Below, piece by piece: positions 54,572 through 64,000 of a stretch of DNA of 64,000 nucleotides. The translations under genes were made by a program, and so were the position numbers. The notes beneath the pieces were generated by a model. That model made no database searches. It was given only the letters and a program-made list of their open reading frames with translations, and had not been told where the DNA came from. Numbering within the stretch: position 1 is the stretch's first letter; the number at the start of each line of letters is the position of its first letter. Location: assembly GCF_947488565.1 (NCBI RefSeq), contig NZ_CANKZC010000001.1:124001-188000 (forward strand). The letters run 5' to 3'. Source of the DNA: an uncultured Psychrobacter sp. (GTDB lineage: Bacteria; Pseudomonadota; Gammaproteobacteria; Pseudomonadales; Moraxellaceae).

Positions 54572-54976
54572 TTATGGCGTGCCCACCATACGTTGTGACA
54601 AAATATTTTGCAATGTCCAATGCCCATTTAGGCTCTGACGCCCCTCATCAACCTGCGGACGCGCACTAATCACATACTCTGTACCAAGACTTGGCGTAAA
54701 GTCATCAATCCAATCATAGGGAATTTGAAATACCGAACCATCTTTATTGGACTTGGCTAGCAGACACTGCATCGGTAATGCTGAGGCACAGGCCACGCGG
54801 TTTGGCATAATGGTTAACGTTTGCGCGTCACCTAAGACGATAGTAGGTATATAGCGCGGCTCGGGTACAGGCTTGCGCGCAAAAGGTGACGTTTGACAAG
54901 CACTAAGCAACGTGACACTGCATAGCAGGCCTAACAAGAACAAGGGCGATCTTTTGGGTTGATGGGATAGACTCAT
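54572..54976 (-). CDS. DUF4377-like lipoprotein
   Basis: A 134-residue protein with a lipoprotein signal (LGLLCSVTLLSACQTSP, lipobox LSAC). The mature domain has ASALPMQCLLAKSNKDG, FQIPYDWIDDFTP and GTEYVISARPQ, which fits the DUF4377 pattern (MQCLxVK, then a Trp/Phe and YxLxV). The family is often found beside HslJ-like proteins. GAGAG precedes the ATG. It lies between sthA and ppsR on minus. Function unknown. Confidence 0.7.
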   Translation of the reverse strand: MSLSHQPKRSPLFLLGLLCSVTLLSACQTSPFARKPVPEPRYIPTIVLGDAQTLTIMPNRVACASALPMQCLLAKSNKDGSVFQIPYDWIDDFTPSLGTEYVISARPQVDEGRQSLNGHWTLQNILSQRMVGTP

Positions 54977-55070
54977 AACACTCTCTATGTGGTGATAAAT
55001 GTATAGCGATACTTATGTAAAATGTAGTATATAGTGATAATAATGGTCGACTATAAGCACATGTATCAGA

Positions 55071-55967
55071 TTAACCAATGCGACGTTTTAGGCCTGTCAT
55101 TTGCAAAATGCGAGTGGCAATCTCTTCAACAGACATCTCTGAGACATCAAGGCTTTGAATACCTTGTGAAGTATAGATACCTTGTATAGCGCGCTGCTCT
55201 TGCTGACACTGCTGATAGCTAGAATAGCGACTACCTGCGCGGCGCTCTTGGCGGATTTTTACTAGACGATCCGTATCAATCAACAAACCAAACAGCTTGT
55301 CTTTATGCTCGCGCAATGCTTTTGGTAGCTGATTGTCGTATAGATCATCTTCAGTCAGTGGGTAGTTGGCAGCGCGAATACCAAACTGTAAAGCCAAATA
55401 AAGTGAGGTTGGCGTTTTACCTGAACGTGATACGCCAATTAATATGATATCTGCCATATTATAATGACGCGTACGTGCTCCATCATCATTATCCAAAGCA
55501 AAATGTACCGCATCGATACGCTCTTTATAAGTCTCAGAGTCGACGTTATCGTGAGCGTGACCAGAATGGGCATCTGGCTCTATACCAGTTTCTTCCGCGA
55601 TACGGCCGATCAAACCTTCATACATATCCAAATTACAGCTATGAGCAGAATTAATCTTTTCGCGAATTTCTGGACTGACAATAGTATCAAATACTAATGG
55701 CAATAATCCATCGCGTTGATAAGCAATGTTGATTTGCTCAACTGCGTTTTCAGCACGTTCGATACTATCGACATAGGGCAATACTCGAGTTTCGAATGGC
55801 ACTGAGGCAAATTGACTTAATATAGAACGGCCCAACGTTTCGGCTGTAATGGCGGTACCATCAGAGATAAAGAACGCGCTTCTTATCGCCTGTGAATTGT
55901 CCAAACCTAAAGCATGACGGTTTTGAATAGTCGTTTTATCTTGCTCAGACAGACTGTTTGAATACAT
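55071..55967 (-). CDS. ppsR: PEP synthetase regulatory protein (kinase/pyrophosphorylase, PpsR)
   Basis: Bifunctional regulator of the DUF299 family that inactivates (ADP-dependent phosphorylation) and reactivates (Pi-dependent) PEP synthase. The N-terminal FFISDGTAITAETLGRSILS and the P-loop-like GVSRSGKTPTSLYLA with FGIRAANYPL are both diagnostic. Length 298 is slightly above the usual ~270. It is divergent from ppsA, its usual target, across a ~580-bp gap. Confidence 0.95.
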   Translation of the reverse strand: MYSNSLSEQDKTTIQNRHALGLDNSQAIRSAFFISDGTAITAETLGRSILSQFASVPFETRVLPYVDSIERAENAVEQINIAYQRDGLLPLVFDTIVSPEIREKINSAHSCNLDMYEGLIGRIAEETGIEPDAHSGHAHDNVDSETYKERIDAVHFALDNDDGARTRHYNMADIILIGVSRSGKTPTSLYLALQFGIRAANYPLTEDDLYDNQLPKALREHKDKLFGLLIDTDRLVKIRQERRAGSRYSSYQQCQQEQRAIQGIYTSQGIQSLDVSEMSVEEIATRILQMTGLKRRIG

Positions 55968-56545
55968 AACTTGAAAACCTTAGTGTAAACCTCAATAGTA
56001 AGCTTTAATCGACTCATGATATTTAGTGTGTCAATTTTTAAAACTGAATCGCTATATGGCATATATATGGTGAATGGTAATTATGATGAATGATAATCAC
56101 ATGTATATAAATAGGTAACTTTATTTAGTACGCTGATAGTTGTGTCTCTAATGACTTTACCAGCTGTCATTAGGGTCTTATACGCTTGTTACTTTATGTC
56201 CTACATTATACTCATAATAGACACTTAATAGGAATCAAAGTTAGCACAACTATAAAATCTAAATGACAGGCTTTTAATACAATCCTTTATGTGGATTTGA
56301 GCGCATTAAACGTTGCAGATGACAGAAATACATATCATTTACGAAAATATTTATCTTAAGTTGGCTGCTTTATATTCGGATAAGTGAGACAATAGTTCGA
56401 TTATTTACTCACAAATTATTGCTAAACTCTATAATTTGTATCTTTTTCATAAGTTTTTCGGTCTAACCCCTCGAAATTGTCCAAATATAGCGGTATAATT
56501 CACCGTTATAATCTTTACTAAATAACCTTATTTTCTGGAGTTATC
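55968..56545. other. Divergent intergenic region between ppsR and ppsA
   Basis: About 580 bp, AT-rich, with no ORF. On the plus strand two TATAAT hexamers (56494-56499 and 56507-56512) lie 35-55 nt before the ppsA ATG and are candidate -10 boxes, without a convincing -35. AATGATAATCA (56089-56099) resembles half a Fur site, but flanks do not match. Confidence 0.45.
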
Positions 56546-58930
56546 ATGGCAGCGCAATCTACAGCACTTGTGATCAATCTTGATCAGTTAGGAAAAAACG
56601 ACATTGATATGGTCGGTGGTAAGAATGCCTCGCTTGGCGAGATGATCAGTCATCTGTCCGATCTGGGCGTTAGCGTCCCAGGCGGTTTTGCGACAACTTC
56701 AAATGCTTTCAATCGTTTTCTGACTGAAACAGGTTTGCTTGATAAAATCAATAGTGAACTTAAAGCGCTCGATGTAGACGATGTAAATAAGCTGACTGCC
56801 ACAGGTAAAAAAATCCGTAATTGGATTATCGAACAAGAATTGCCAGAAGATCTTGAAAAAGAGGTTCGCCAATCATTTGAAGAGATGAGCGATGGTAAAG
56901 ACATTGCTGTGGCGGTACGCTCTTCTGCAACTGCTGAAGATTTGCCAGACGCGTCATTTGCCGGTCAGCAAGAGACTTTCTTGAACATTCGTGGTATCGA
57001 TAACGTACTACTCGCTATTAAAGAGGTATTTGCTTCTTTATACAACGACCGTGCTATCTCTTATCGTGTACACAAAGGTTTTGAGCATGAAGGCGTTGCC
57101 CTCTCTGCTGCTGTACAACGTATGGTACGCTCAGAAACAGGCGCAGCTGGCGTTATGTTTACGTTAGATACAGAAAGTGGTTTTGATCAAGTAGTGTTTA
57201 TCACATCGAGCTATGGCTTGGGTGAAATGGTCGTTCAAGGTGCTGTTAACCCTGATGAGTTCTATTTATCAAAACGCCTACTCACTGATGGTAAACCTGC
57301 AATTATTCGCCGTAATCTTGGTAGCAAACACAAGAAAATGATTTACGGTGATGAAGGTAGCACAACCAAATCTGTCAAAACAGTCGATGTCGAAAAGCAA
57401 GAACGTATGCAGTTCTCGTTATCTACTGAAGAGCTGACTGATCTTGCCAAACAAGCAATGACTATCGAAAAGCATTATGGTCAAGCGATGGATATTGAGT
57501 GGGCAAAAGATGGCGATACTAATGAGATATTTATCGTACAGGCCCGTCCTGAAACGGTAAAAAGTCGTCAAGACAGCACTGTTATGGAGCGCTATGTCAT
57601 TGATACAGCGGGTGCTAAAGTATTGTGTGAAGGTCGCTCAATCGGTCAACGTATTGGCGCTGGTAAAGTACGTATCGTGAGCAATCTAAACGAGATGGAC
57701 AAAGTCCAAGACGGTGACGTTTTAGTATCAGACATGACAGACCCAGATTGGGAACCAGTCATGAAGCGTGCTTCAGCTATTATCACTAACCGCGGCGGCC
57801 GTACCTGTCACGCTGCTATTATTGCGCGTGAGCTTGGTGTCCCAGCCATCGTTGGCTGTGGTAACGCTACTGAATTACTGGTCGACGGTCAAGACGTGAC
57901 TGTCTCTTGTGCTGAAGGTGACACAGGCTTTATTTATGAGAGTCAAATTGATTTTGACATCCAGACCAACTCTATTGAATCTATGCCAGAACTTGCATTC
58001 AAAGTTATGATGAACGTGGGCAACCCAGACCGTGCTTTCTCATTTACCCAAATGCCAAACGAAGGTATCGGCCTTGCACGTCTTGAATTTATCATCAACC
58101 GTATGATTGGCGTGCATCCAAAGGCACTGCTCAACATGAATAGCTTGCCACGTGAAATATCACAAGCGATCAATGAGCGTATTGCAGGCTATGCATCACC
58201 TGTTGATTTTTATGTCGATAAATTGGTCGAAGGTATCTCAACGCTCGCTGTTGCCTTTGTAGATCAACCCGTTATCGTTCGTATGTCAGATTTTAAATCC
58301 AATGAGTATGCCAACTTACTGGGTGGTAAATTATACGAGCCATCGGAAGAAAACCCAATGCTGGGCTTCCGCGGTGCTAGCCGTTACGTGTCCGATAACT
58401 TCCGTGACTGCTTTGAGCTTGAATGTAAGGCACTTAAACGCGTCCGTGATGAGATGGGTTTGACCAACGTCGAGATTATGATTCCTTTCGTACGTACGGT
58501 TGGTGAAGCAGCCGAAGTCATCGAGTTGCTTGAGAAAAATGGTTTAAAACGTGGCGAAAATGGTCTACGCGTCATTATGATGTGTGAGCTACCTACCAAC
58601 GCCTTACTAGCAGAAGAATTCCTAGAGCACTTTGATGGCTTCTCAATCGGTTCAAACGACTTGACTCAGTTAACACTTGGTCTAGATCGAGATTCAGGTA
58701 TCGTCTCTCATCTGTTTGATGAGCGCGATCCTGCAGTTAAGAAACTATTGTCTATGGCGATTGAAGCTTGCCGTAAAGCGGATAAATACATCGGTATCTG
58801 TGGTCAAGGTCCATCAGATCATCCAGACCTTGCGTTTTGGCTCATGGAGCAAGGTATCAGCTCTGTATCACTAAACCCTGATTCAGTCCTTGATACTTGG
58901 TTCTTTTTAGCGGGTGAAGAAGCACAATAA
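56546..58930 (+). CDS. ppsA: Phosphoenolpyruvate synthase (pyruvate, water dikinase)
   Basis: Converts pyruvate, ATP and water to PEP, AMP and phosphate for gluconeogenesis. The N-terminal ATP-grasp part has [12 protein letters not shown] and [20 protein letters not shown]. The swivelling phospho-His domain has [20 protein letters not shown] with the phosphorylated His. The C-terminal PEP/pyruvate barrel has [12 protein letters not shown] and [10 protein letters not shown] with [12 protein letters not shown]. The length of 794 is typical. GGAG precedes the ATG. Its regulator PpsR is encoded divergently. Confidence 0.97.
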   Translation: MAAQSTALVINLDQLGKNDIDMVGGKNASLGEMISHLSDLGVSVPGGFATTSNAFNRFLTETGLLDKINSELKALDVDDVNKLTATGKKIRNWIIEQELPEDLEKEVRQSFEEMSDGKDIAVAVRSSATAEDLPDASFAGQQETFLNIRGIDNVLLAIKEVFASLYNDRAISYRVHKGFEHEGVALSAAVQRMVRSETGAAGVMFTLDTESGFDQVVFITSSYGLGEMVVQGAVNPDEFYLSKRLLTDGKPAIIRRNLGSKHKKMIYGDEGSTTKSVKTVDVEKQERMQFSLSTEELTDLAKQAMTIEKHYGQAMDIEWAKDGDTNEIFIVQARPETVKSRQDSTVMERYVIDTAGAKVLCEGRSIGQRIGAGKVRIVSNLNEMDKVQDGDVLVSDMTDPDWEPVMKRASAIITNRGGRTCHAAIIARELGVPAIVGCGNATELLVDGQDVTVSCAEGDTGFIYESQIDFDIQTNSIESMPELAFKVMMNVGNPDRAFSFTQMPNEGIGLARLEFIINRMIGVHPKALLNMNSLPREISQAINERIAGYASPVDFYVDKLVEGISTLAVAFVDQPVIVRMSDFKSNEYANLLGGKLYEPSEENPMLGFRGASRYVSDNFRDCFELECKALKRVRDEMGLTNVEIMIPFVRTVGEAAEVIELLEKNGLKRGENGLRVIMMCELPTNALLAEEFLEHFDGFSIGSNDLTQLTLGLDRDSGIVSHLFDERDPAVKKLLSMAIEACRKADKYIGICGQGPSDHPDLAFWLMEQGISSVSLNPDSVLDTWFFLAGEEAQ

Positions 58931-58982
58931 ACTGCAGTATTCAGTCACCGCAGTAATTCACACAGTCATTAAAGTTACTTTG

Positions 58983-59019
58983 ATTAGGGTCTATTTGATT
59001 TTTTCGAATAGACCCTAAT
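58983..59019 (+). terminator. Inverted repeat after ppsA, possible terminator
   Basis: ATTAGGGTCTATT pairs perfectly with AATAGACCCTAAT around an 11-nt loop. The T run is in the loop, not after the stem, so termination is uncertain. Confidence 0.5.
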
Positions 59020-59056
59020 ATAATGATTTAAGATATGACTAATTATGTAGGCAACT

Positions 59057-60034
59057 ATGCAGATTTTCCTTGCTCGAGACAACGTACAAGCAGGTCCATA
59101 TACATTGGATCAGTTAAATATTATGCTGACATCTGGTGAAGTAGTATTGGATGATTTGGTATGGCATGAAGGTTTAGATAAATGGCAACGTATTGGTGAC
59201 TTAACAGGTAACCAATATTCTTATCGTCCTGCTGATATCTCTTCTTCTAACGACTCTATTGTCAACAATGTGACAGTCTTTCCAGAAGACAACGCTAGTA
59301 ACCCTCAAAGTAGTAAATCGGTATCGCTAGATAAATTATATGGTAAGCCTGAACGCTCAAAAGATACCGCCAAAAACGCAAAAGCGGATATGACGACCAA
59401 CCGTCATCACACGCCTCATAATAACGTGTCACTAAATAAGTCGACTGTCAATAAGACTGGGTCTCAAAAAGATAAAGTTATTGGTAATGTCGTCTTGGCA
59501 CCTATCATGTCACGAGTATTAGCCACTGCGCTTAATGGCCTATTGTATGTATTAGCGATTTTTCCGCTGGTACTGGCATTAACCAAAATGGACATAGACT
59601 ATTCAAAGTTTCAAGATATTCAAAACATGGACGCTGCATACCAGTACTCAATGACACTCATGGAGAGCTTACCTAGCTCTACCTTAATGATGTCACAAGT
59701 GATGGTGTTTGGACTGTTTGCGCTACAACTGGTATTTATTACACTACGTGGACAGTCGCTTGGTAAGCTTATCACTGGCATTCGTGTTGTCGATCAAACC
59801 ACACATCGTATACCCTCTTTTCTTAAGCTTATCGGTATGCGAACCTTACTACTCTTTATTATCTACAACCTATTATTTTCATTTACGAGTTTTTTAGGAT
59901 TTGTCGTCATTGCTGTTCACTACTTTATGGCATCTAAAAGCCCTGAAAATATAGGATGGCATGATAAGGTTGCTAAAACTTTGGTAGTCAAAGCTGATAG
60001 TAGCCAATTGGCTAAGCAACCTGTAGTGAAATAA
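59057..60034 (+). CDS. GYF_2-RDD family membrane protein
   Basis: A 325-residue inner-membrane protein. The N-terminal ~50 residues form a GYF_2 domain (FLARDNVQAGPYTLDQLNIM, then WHEGLDKWQRIGDL). A hydrophilic Ser/Asn/Lys-rich linker follows (~65-145). The C-terminal half is the RDD domain: APIMSRVLATALNGLLYVLA, GQSLGKLITGIRVVDQ, and three to four helices (MRTLLLFIIYNLLFSFTSFL). The motif RDD itself is not present as such; the SLGKLITGIRVV block supports the call. Role unknown; some RDD proteins are Na+/H+ antiporters. Confidence 0.8.
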   Translation: MQIFLARDNVQAGPYTLDQLNIMLTSGEVVLDDLVWHEGLDKWQRIGDLTGNQYSYRPADISSSNDSIVNNVTVFPEDNASNPQSSKSVSLDKLYGKPERSKDTAKNAKADMTTNRHHTPHNNVSLNKSTVNKTGSQKDKVIGNVVLAPIMSRVLATALNGLLYVLAIFPLVLALTKMDIDYSKFQDIQNMDAAYQYSMTLMESLPSSTLMMSQVMVFGLFALQLVFITLRGQSLGKLITGIRVVDQTTHRIPSFLKLIGMRTLLLFIIYNLLFSFTSFLGFVVIAVHYFMASKSPENIGWHDKVAKTLVVKADSSQLAKQPVVK

Positions 60035-60069
60035 ATATATTTAGCCACTTAAAACTATATAAACTCACT

Positions 60070-60097
60070 AAAAGCAGCGCTTAGTCGTTGCTTTTTT
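60070..60097 (+). terminator. Terminator after the RDD gene
   Basis: AAAAGCAGCG pairs with CGTTGCTTTT (one G-U) around a 6-nt loop, followed by further Ts. Confidence 0.85.
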
Positions 60098-60125
60098 ATT
60101 TATCGGCAGACAACAGTATTAACCT

Positions 60126-60154
60126 TTGTGTTAAGACTCGACTACTGCTATAAT
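60126..60154 (+). promoter_or_regulatory. Promoter of rpsF-rpsR-rplI
   Basis: A perfect TATAAT -10 (60149-60154) with TTGTGT -35 (60126-60131) at 17-bp spacing. It leaves a ~120-nt leader before rpsF, long enough for ribosomal-protein feedback by S6/S18, although no specific structure was established. Confidence 0.7.
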
Positions 60155-60280
60155 ACGGCGCTTTATATCCTAAGCTTATTTTCAACTTTTCTTTAATGAT
60201 TTGTTTGAGAGGCAGCTTACCTTATAAATCTCCTTGCTATTAACATAGGGTTAATAGCTACTAATCCGTAAGGAGTTCAA

Positions 60281-60679
60281 ATGAGACATTACGAGCTGGT
60301 GTTAATCGTACACCCAGACCAAAGCGACCAAGTGGTCGGCATGGTTGAACGCTATATTAAGTTGGTTCAAGACAACGGTGGTGTTATCCATCGTTTAGAA
60401 GATTGGGGCCGTCGTCAACTGGCTTACCCAATAAACAAGATTCACAAAGCTCATTACGTTCTTTTCAATATCGAAACTGACGGTGAGACTTTGGCTGAGC
60501 TTGAAGAGTTATTCCGTTATAACGACGCGATCATTCGTAGCCTAGTTATGCGCCGTGACGATGCTATCACTGAAGAGTCACAGTTAGCTAAAAATGCCGA
60601 TGAAAAACGTGCACGTAAAGCAACGACTCGTCGTCCAGACAGTCGTGAAAACGATAACGACGACAACAGTGAAGACTAA
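60281..60679 (+). CDS. rpsF: 30S ribosomal protein S6
   Basis: Small-subunit protein that pairs with S18 on the platform. [37 protein letters not shown] and [12 protein letters not shown] are canonical. The length is 132 with an acidic Asp/Asn-rich tail. AAGGAG precedes the ATG. First gene of the S6-S18-L9 operon. Confidence 0.98.
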   Translation: MRHYELVLIVHPDQSDQVVGMVERYIKLVQDNGGVIHRLEDWGRRQLAYPINKIHKAHYVLFNIETDGETLAELEELFRYNDAIIRSLVMRRDDAITEESQLAKNADEKRARKATTRRPDSRENDNDDNSED

Positions 60680-60695
60680 TTAAAGGAGAATACTT

Positions 60696-60923
60696 ATGGC
60701 ACGTTTCTATCGCCGTCGCAAATTCTGCCGTTTCACTGCTGAAGGCATCACTCACATTGACTATAAAGATGTTGAGTTGCTAAAACAGTATATCAGTGAC
60801 AATGGCAAGATTGTACCTAGCCGTATTACCGGTACATCTACTAAATATCAGCGTCAACTAGCCACTGCTATCAAGCAGGCTCGCTATTTATCGCTACTTC
60901 CGTATACTGACAACCATCAGTAA
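60696..60923 (+). CDS. rpsR: 30S ribosomal protein S18
   Basis: A 75-residue basic protein: [30 protein letters not shown] and [19 protein letters not shown] are canonical S18. AAAGGAG precedes the ATG. It follows rpsF by 16 nt. A single Cys remains of the zinc-binding type, so it is the zinc-independent form. Confidence 0.98.
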   Translation: MARFYRRRKFCRFTAEGITHIDYKDVELLKQYISDNGKIVPSRITGTSTKYQRQLATAIKQARYLSLLPYTDNHQ

Positions 60924-60948
60924 TTTAACCGTTAACTAGGAATGACTC

Positions 60949-61467
60949 ATGCAAATTATTTTGTTACAGCGTATCGTCAACCTTGGTAAACTCGGTGAAA
61001 CTGTCGATGTAAAACCAGGTTACGGACGTAACTTTCTTATCCCTCAGGGCAAAGCACTACCTGCTACTAAAGCTAATATTGAAAAGTTCGAAGCACGTCG
61101 TGCTGAGCTTGAAGCTGAAGAAGCAAAAGAGATTGCTGTTGCTCAAGAGCGTGCTGATGCACTAACTGACGTTAATGTGATCATGCGTGCAAAATCTGGT
61201 GACGAAGGCAAGCTATTTGGCTCTATCGGTACTCGCGATATTGCTGAAGCATTGACTAACTCAGGTCTAGAAGTTGACCGTGCTGAAATCAAGCTGCCTG
61301 AAGGCACTCTGCGTCAAGTTGGCGAATATAATGTTGATATTCAGCTACATCATGACGTTACTGCTAGTATTTTAGTAACCATTCTTTCTGAAGATGGTGA
61401 TGAAGAAAACACTGCAGTAGAAGATGATGAGACACAAGACGAGAACGAAGATTATTCTGAAGAGTAA
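60949..61467 (+). CDS. rplI: 50S ribosomal protein L9
   Basis: [20 protein letters not shown] and [17 protein letters not shown] are the canonical N-terminal domain, followed by the long connecting helix ([20 protein letters not shown]) and C-terminal domain ([16 protein letters not shown]). The protein has 172 residues against a usual ~149; the surplus is an acidic tail of ~24 residues ([18 protein letters not shown]). It follows rpsR by 25 nt, with AGGA before the ATG. Confidence 0.98.
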   Translation: MQIILLQRIVNLGKLGETVDVKPGYGRNFLIPQGKALPATKANIEKFEARRAELEAEEAKEIAVAQERADALTDVNVIMRAKSGDEGKLFGSIGTRDIAEALTNSGLEVDRAEIKLPEGTLRQVGEYNVDIQLHHDVTASILVTILSEDGDEENTAVEDDETQDENEDYSEE

Positions 61468-61491
61468 ATTTTAGAATATCTCGTTTAGATC

Positions 61492-61530
61492 AAAAAGAGC
61501 CAGTGACTTTAAGTTGCTGGCTCTTTTTTT
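61492..61530 (+). terminator. Terminator of rpsF-rpsR-rplI
   Basis: AAAAAGAGCCAG pairs with CTGGCTCTTTTT around a 13-nt loop, followed by more Ts. Confidence 0.92.
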
Positions 61531-61538
61531 GTTTAGGA

Positions 61539-61569
61539 GACGCGGGTTCAACTCCCGCCATCTCCATCA
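61539..61569 (+). repeat. tmRNA 3'-end fragment, copy 1 (att-site-like)
   Basis: GACGCGGGTTCAACTCCCGC then CATCTCCATCA. It has a T-arm (GCGGG TTCAACT CCCGC) and a 7-nt acceptor strand plus discriminator A, as at the end of ssrA (E. coli: GGACGCGGGTTCAACTCCCG...). The 5' part of a tmRNA is absent: the rplI terminator lies right before. The terminal CCA is changed to TCA. It is a fragment, not a gene. Confidence 0.75.
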
Positions 61570-61669
61570 TAACGAACAATCTTTAGCAGTTTGGTTCTTA
61601 TCGTAGTATGGTATAACTTATATCTTATAAATCATTACTCTAAATAGATCTAAGCACTGAGACGTTCAT

Positions 61670-62965
61670 ATGACATATTATTCAAAGCCAAATTATTCAA
61701 AGCAGTTACACGATTGGCTTAAACGTGGCCGAAACTGGCATATTGAATATGACGACTATCTGTCCAATCATATTACCCATAATTGGATTGCGCTTGATGC
61801 TGCAGGCGTCAGTCAAAATAAAATGCAATGGTGGCAAGACGTATATATCAACAATATCATAGATAAAGGTGCTACAAGTACGGCAAAAGGGCCTGAAATG
61901 CTTGTACCGCCGCGCCAAAATGCGCTTGACTACACAGCGATAACGGATGTCAATTGGCTATACAATATACAGTCTACGCGTATCGCATTTGAAGCCTATC
62001 GTGATTTTTTCGATAAGAAAATAGCAAAGTTAGGACTATGTGCTTGTTTAAAGCGCTACTACCCTACGCTATCAGCAGGTATGGCAGGGGCGGCGCTGCA
62101 TGCTGTTATCCATACTGGTTGGGCGGTCGATGTTGAGTCCGAGAATATGGCAGCGGAAGGACTGGCTTATATGGCAACTGCCTTTCAACCATTAGCGACA
62201 GGCACTCACCATAGTCGACATCAATTATGGTCACCTGATGCGCCGCACCCTATTGACACGCTTGAACAAATTTTAGCTGACGATAGCCTATCTCAATTAA
62301 CCAAAAGAGCTGATCAGCTGAGTCAAACTGAAGATTATAAGCAATTGAATAGAGGCGGCTTCCAGCAGCGTTTAATTACCTTCGATAACCCTAATGAGCC
62401 AATGGCACAGTTTCTTAATGATAAGGTTGTACTAAAGCTACCTGAGACTGGCAATAATTTGACTCACTCTATCGAAGCGCTAACCGTGATGGCAGCAAGC
62501 ATGGTGTACGGTAGTGATAATGAATTTTTTATCATTCATGGATTAACCAGTTTGCACAGCGTTTTATGCGTACTACCCCATCTTGATGAAACTGCACAGC
62601 GCAATGCATTGGGTTATTGGTTTCGCGCCTTGGTGGCAACGTTCATCATTCAAAACCGCCCTAACCGTAAAAACATGCTAGCTATTATTAAAAGATGGCA
62701 AGCAGATAAAAATACATCTAATAACCATCAACTAAGTGATGATGACAAAGCTTGGTGGCTACAGATCTTGCAATCGACAACCGATAGTCTCGATGAGCAT
62801 GTACCTAAGACCGTTTATGTGCTAAAGCGCTGGGCTGAATGGCAGGCTTTTTCAAAGGCATCGCGTGATATATTCGCTAAAACCGCGCTTAATATTGCCA
62901 CGCCTCATAAAGATGGTAAGTTGCATGAGAATTTATGGTTTAGCAATCCGTCTTCTAAAGATTGA
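61670..62965 (+). CDS. Questin-oxidase-like protein (DUF4243 family)
   Basis: A 431-residue protein resembling the questin oxidase-like family, Baeyer-Villiger-type enzymes known from fungal polyketide pathways (AflY/GedK); bacterial members have unknown substrates. Suggestive blocks are LHAVIHTGWAVDVESENMAA, FFIIHGLTSLHSVLCVLPHL and DEHVPKTVYVLKRWAEW, with His-rich positions. It is all-helical by appearance with no signal peptide. It lies alone between two tmRNA 3'-end fragments, so it may have arrived with an integrated element. The exact reaction is not supported by the sequence. Confidence 0.65.
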   Translation: MTYYSKPNYSKQLHDWLKRGRNWHIEYDDYLSNHITHNWIALDAAGVSQNKMQWWQDVYINNIIDKGATSTAKGPEMLVPPRQNALDYTAITDVNWLYNIQSTRIAFEAYRDFFDKKIAKLGLCACLKRYYPTLSAGMAGAALHAVIHTGWAVDVESENMAAEGLAYMATAFQPLATGTHHSRHQLWSPDAPHPIDTLEQILADDSLSQLTKRADQLSQTEDYKQLNRGGFQQRLITFDNPNEPMAQFLNDKVVLKLPETGNNLTHSIEALTVMAASMVYGSDNEFFIIHGLTSLHSVLCVLPHLDETAQRNALGYWFRALVATFIIQNRPNRKNMLAIIKRWQADKNTSNNHQLSDDDKAWWLQILQSTTDSLDEHVPKTVYVLKRWAEWQAFSKASRDIFAKTALNIATPHKDGKLHENLWFSNPSSKD

Positions 62966-63012
62966 GAAGAAAGAGGTAGAAACGATAAATACGTCTAATT
63001 TTATGTATAAGA

Positions 63013-63043
63013 CGCGGGTTCAACTCCCGTCATCTCTACCAAA
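63013..63043 (+). repeat. tmRNA 3'-end fragment, copy 2 (att-site-like)
   Basis: GACGCGGGTTCAACTCCCGT then CATCTCTACCA. It matches copy 1 at 28 of 31 positions, and unlike copy 1 keeps the terminal CCA. No tmRNA body precedes it. The two copies are direct repeats 1474 bp apart. Confidence 0.75.
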
Positions 63044-63116
63044 TATAAATACCATTTCCTATAAATTTTGAGCAATTATTATGCTGTGCTAAAACTTTAA
63101 CACACACGGAATCAAA

Positions 63117-64000
63117 TTAGTTTAAAGCGTCTGCCAAGACCTCATAAATTCTAGCATCTGCAGCCTGCGCCACGTTAAAGCGCATAAAGTTTTCCGCATT
63201 TTTTGATTGGCTAAAGGCATTGCCGGGCGCTAAGACCACGCCTTGAGACAAACAATTATTTGCCAATTGAGTCGCACTATTATTATCAGGCAATCTGCAC
63301 CACAAAAACATGCCAGCTTGCGGTATCAGCCACGGGACAATACCAAGTTTTGCTAGTTTAGGTAAGGTTTGATTGCGCGCGCGTGCAAGCCGCGTATGAA
63401 TGGTATTCATATGTTTACGATAACCGCTATCCGTGAGTGCTGATAACACAACGGCTGCTGCCAGTTGATCGCCACCAAAGCCCGTCGCTACTTTTAGATC
63501 AAGCAAACTCTCAACCCACTCATTTGGCGCAGCTATATAACCACAGCGCAAGGACGCCGATAAGGTTTTAGAAAAACTACCAATATAAAACACACGTGAC
63601 AAACCGTCTAATGCCGCTAGCCGTGGCGCAGGTTTAACTTCAAAGTCAGCAAAGATATCGTCTTCAATAATATATAAGCCAGCAGCTTGTGCCAATTGCA
63701 ATACTTGGTAAGCTGTAGATGGTGATAAAGTTGCGCCAGTAGGATTATGAATGGCAGCGTTGGTAATATATAGCCGCGGTTTGTGCTTATTTAAAGTCGC
63801 TACAAAGGCTTCTGCATCTGGACCATTTGGCGTATAAGGAACGCCAATGACTTTGACTCTATGGGCGCGCAATAGCGCCCGAAAATTAAAGTAGCAGGGA
63901 TCATCCACTACTACGGTATCGCCTGCGGTCAATAAAAAACGTAAAATCAAATCTATCGCTTGCGTGCCAGACTCTGTCAATACCACTTGTGATGGCTGAG
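63117..64000 (-). CDS. MocR-type PLP aminotransferase/regulator, C-terminal part (cut by window edge)
   Basis: About 294 residues of a fold-type I PLP domain; the frame stays open to the right edge. Landmarks are VLTESGTQAIDLILRFLLTA, the aspartate loop YIIEDDIFADF, the Schiff-base lysine in GSFSKTLSASLRCGYIA, and the C-terminal NFMRFNVAQAADARIYEVL. MocR/GntR proteins carry an N-terminal winged helix before this domain; that part would lie outside the window, so a plain aminotransferase remains possible. Confidence 0.85.
   Translation of the reverse strand, partial: QPSQVVLTESGTQAIDLILRFLLTAGDTVVVDDPCYFNFRALLRAHRVKVIGVPYTPNGPDAEAFVATLNKHKPRLYITNAAIHNPTGATLSPSTAYQVLQLAQAAGLYIIEDDIFADFEVKPAPRLAALDGLSRVFYIGSFSKTLSASLRCGYIAAPNEWVESLLDLKVATGFGGDQLAAAVVLSALTDSGYRKHMNTIHTRLARARNQTLPKLAKLGIVPWLIPQAGMFLWCRLPDNNSATQLANNCLSQGVVLAPGNAFSQSKNAENFMRFNVAQAADARIYEVLADALN

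Noticed and set aside
56089..56099. Fur-like AATGATAATCA between ppsR and ppsA
   Set aside because: The core fits, but flanking half-sites do not, and neither gene is usually iron-regulated.
61539..63043. Functional tRNA or tmRNA gene at either repeat
   Set aside because: Only the T-arm and acceptor end are present; no D-arm, anticodon arm or tmRNA body precedes them.
1..64000. CRISPR array, rRNA, or insertion-sequence transposase
   Set aside because: No regularly spaced repeats, rRNA-like sequence or transposase/integrase ORF was seen on reading both strands.

Overview
The window reads as a chromosomal segment of a Psychrobacter-like gammaproteobacterium (family Moraxellaceae). This rests on moderate AT-richness, long AT-rich intergenic stretches, the style of the housekeeping proteins (KdsB, LpxK, MsbA, ParA/ParB, AceE/AceF, SthA, PpsA) and the gene orders exbB-exbD-msbA-lpxK-kdsB-holB-pilZ and rsmG-parA-parB. 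No species assignment is possible without a search.

Layout. 1-9965 (minus strand) is core: a pilZ-like fragment, holB, the lipid A/KDO genes kdsB, lpxK and msbA, exbD/exbB behind a promoter that overlaps a Fur-box-like site, and parB, parA, rsmG. 10223-15012 (plus) holds a LonB-type protease, a WYL regulator and a lone TerD-like protein. 15039-16385 (minus) holds a voltage-gated K+ channel preceded by a small zinc-ribbon membrane protein. ompW follows on plus, then aceF/aceE on minus.

22813-40763 (plus) is the striking region: about 18 kb of exported, beta-rich, Thr/Asn-rich surface proteins. A three-gene cassette occurs twice in tandem (A1-B1-C1, then A2-B2-C2). It is followed by a 1766-residue protein that ends in a predicted outer-membrane beta-barrel (D) and a small exported protein (E). 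A and C proteins from both copies share a C-terminal module with two conserved cysteines and a PGxC-x-x-YK core, which I propose is a sorting or assembly domain. Sigma-54-like -24/-12 elements precede A2 and B2, with a decayed-looking one at the same spacing before B1. A1 is interrupted by an in-frame TAA where A2 has CAA, and homology resumes after it.

40908-54976 holds a TetR regulator, an EEP-family hydrolase, a glycine-zipper protein, glpK, a TolC/HlyD/two-permease efflux set with no ATPase gene (and an embedded YihY), sthA and a DUF4377-like lipoprotein. 55071-58930 is the divergent ppsR/ppsA pair. A GYF_2-RDD membrane protein and the rpsF-rpsR-rplI operon follow. At the end, two near-identical fragments of a tmRNA 3' end flank a single questin-oxidase-like gene, suggesting a past integration event, and the window closes inside a MocR-type aminotransferase gene.
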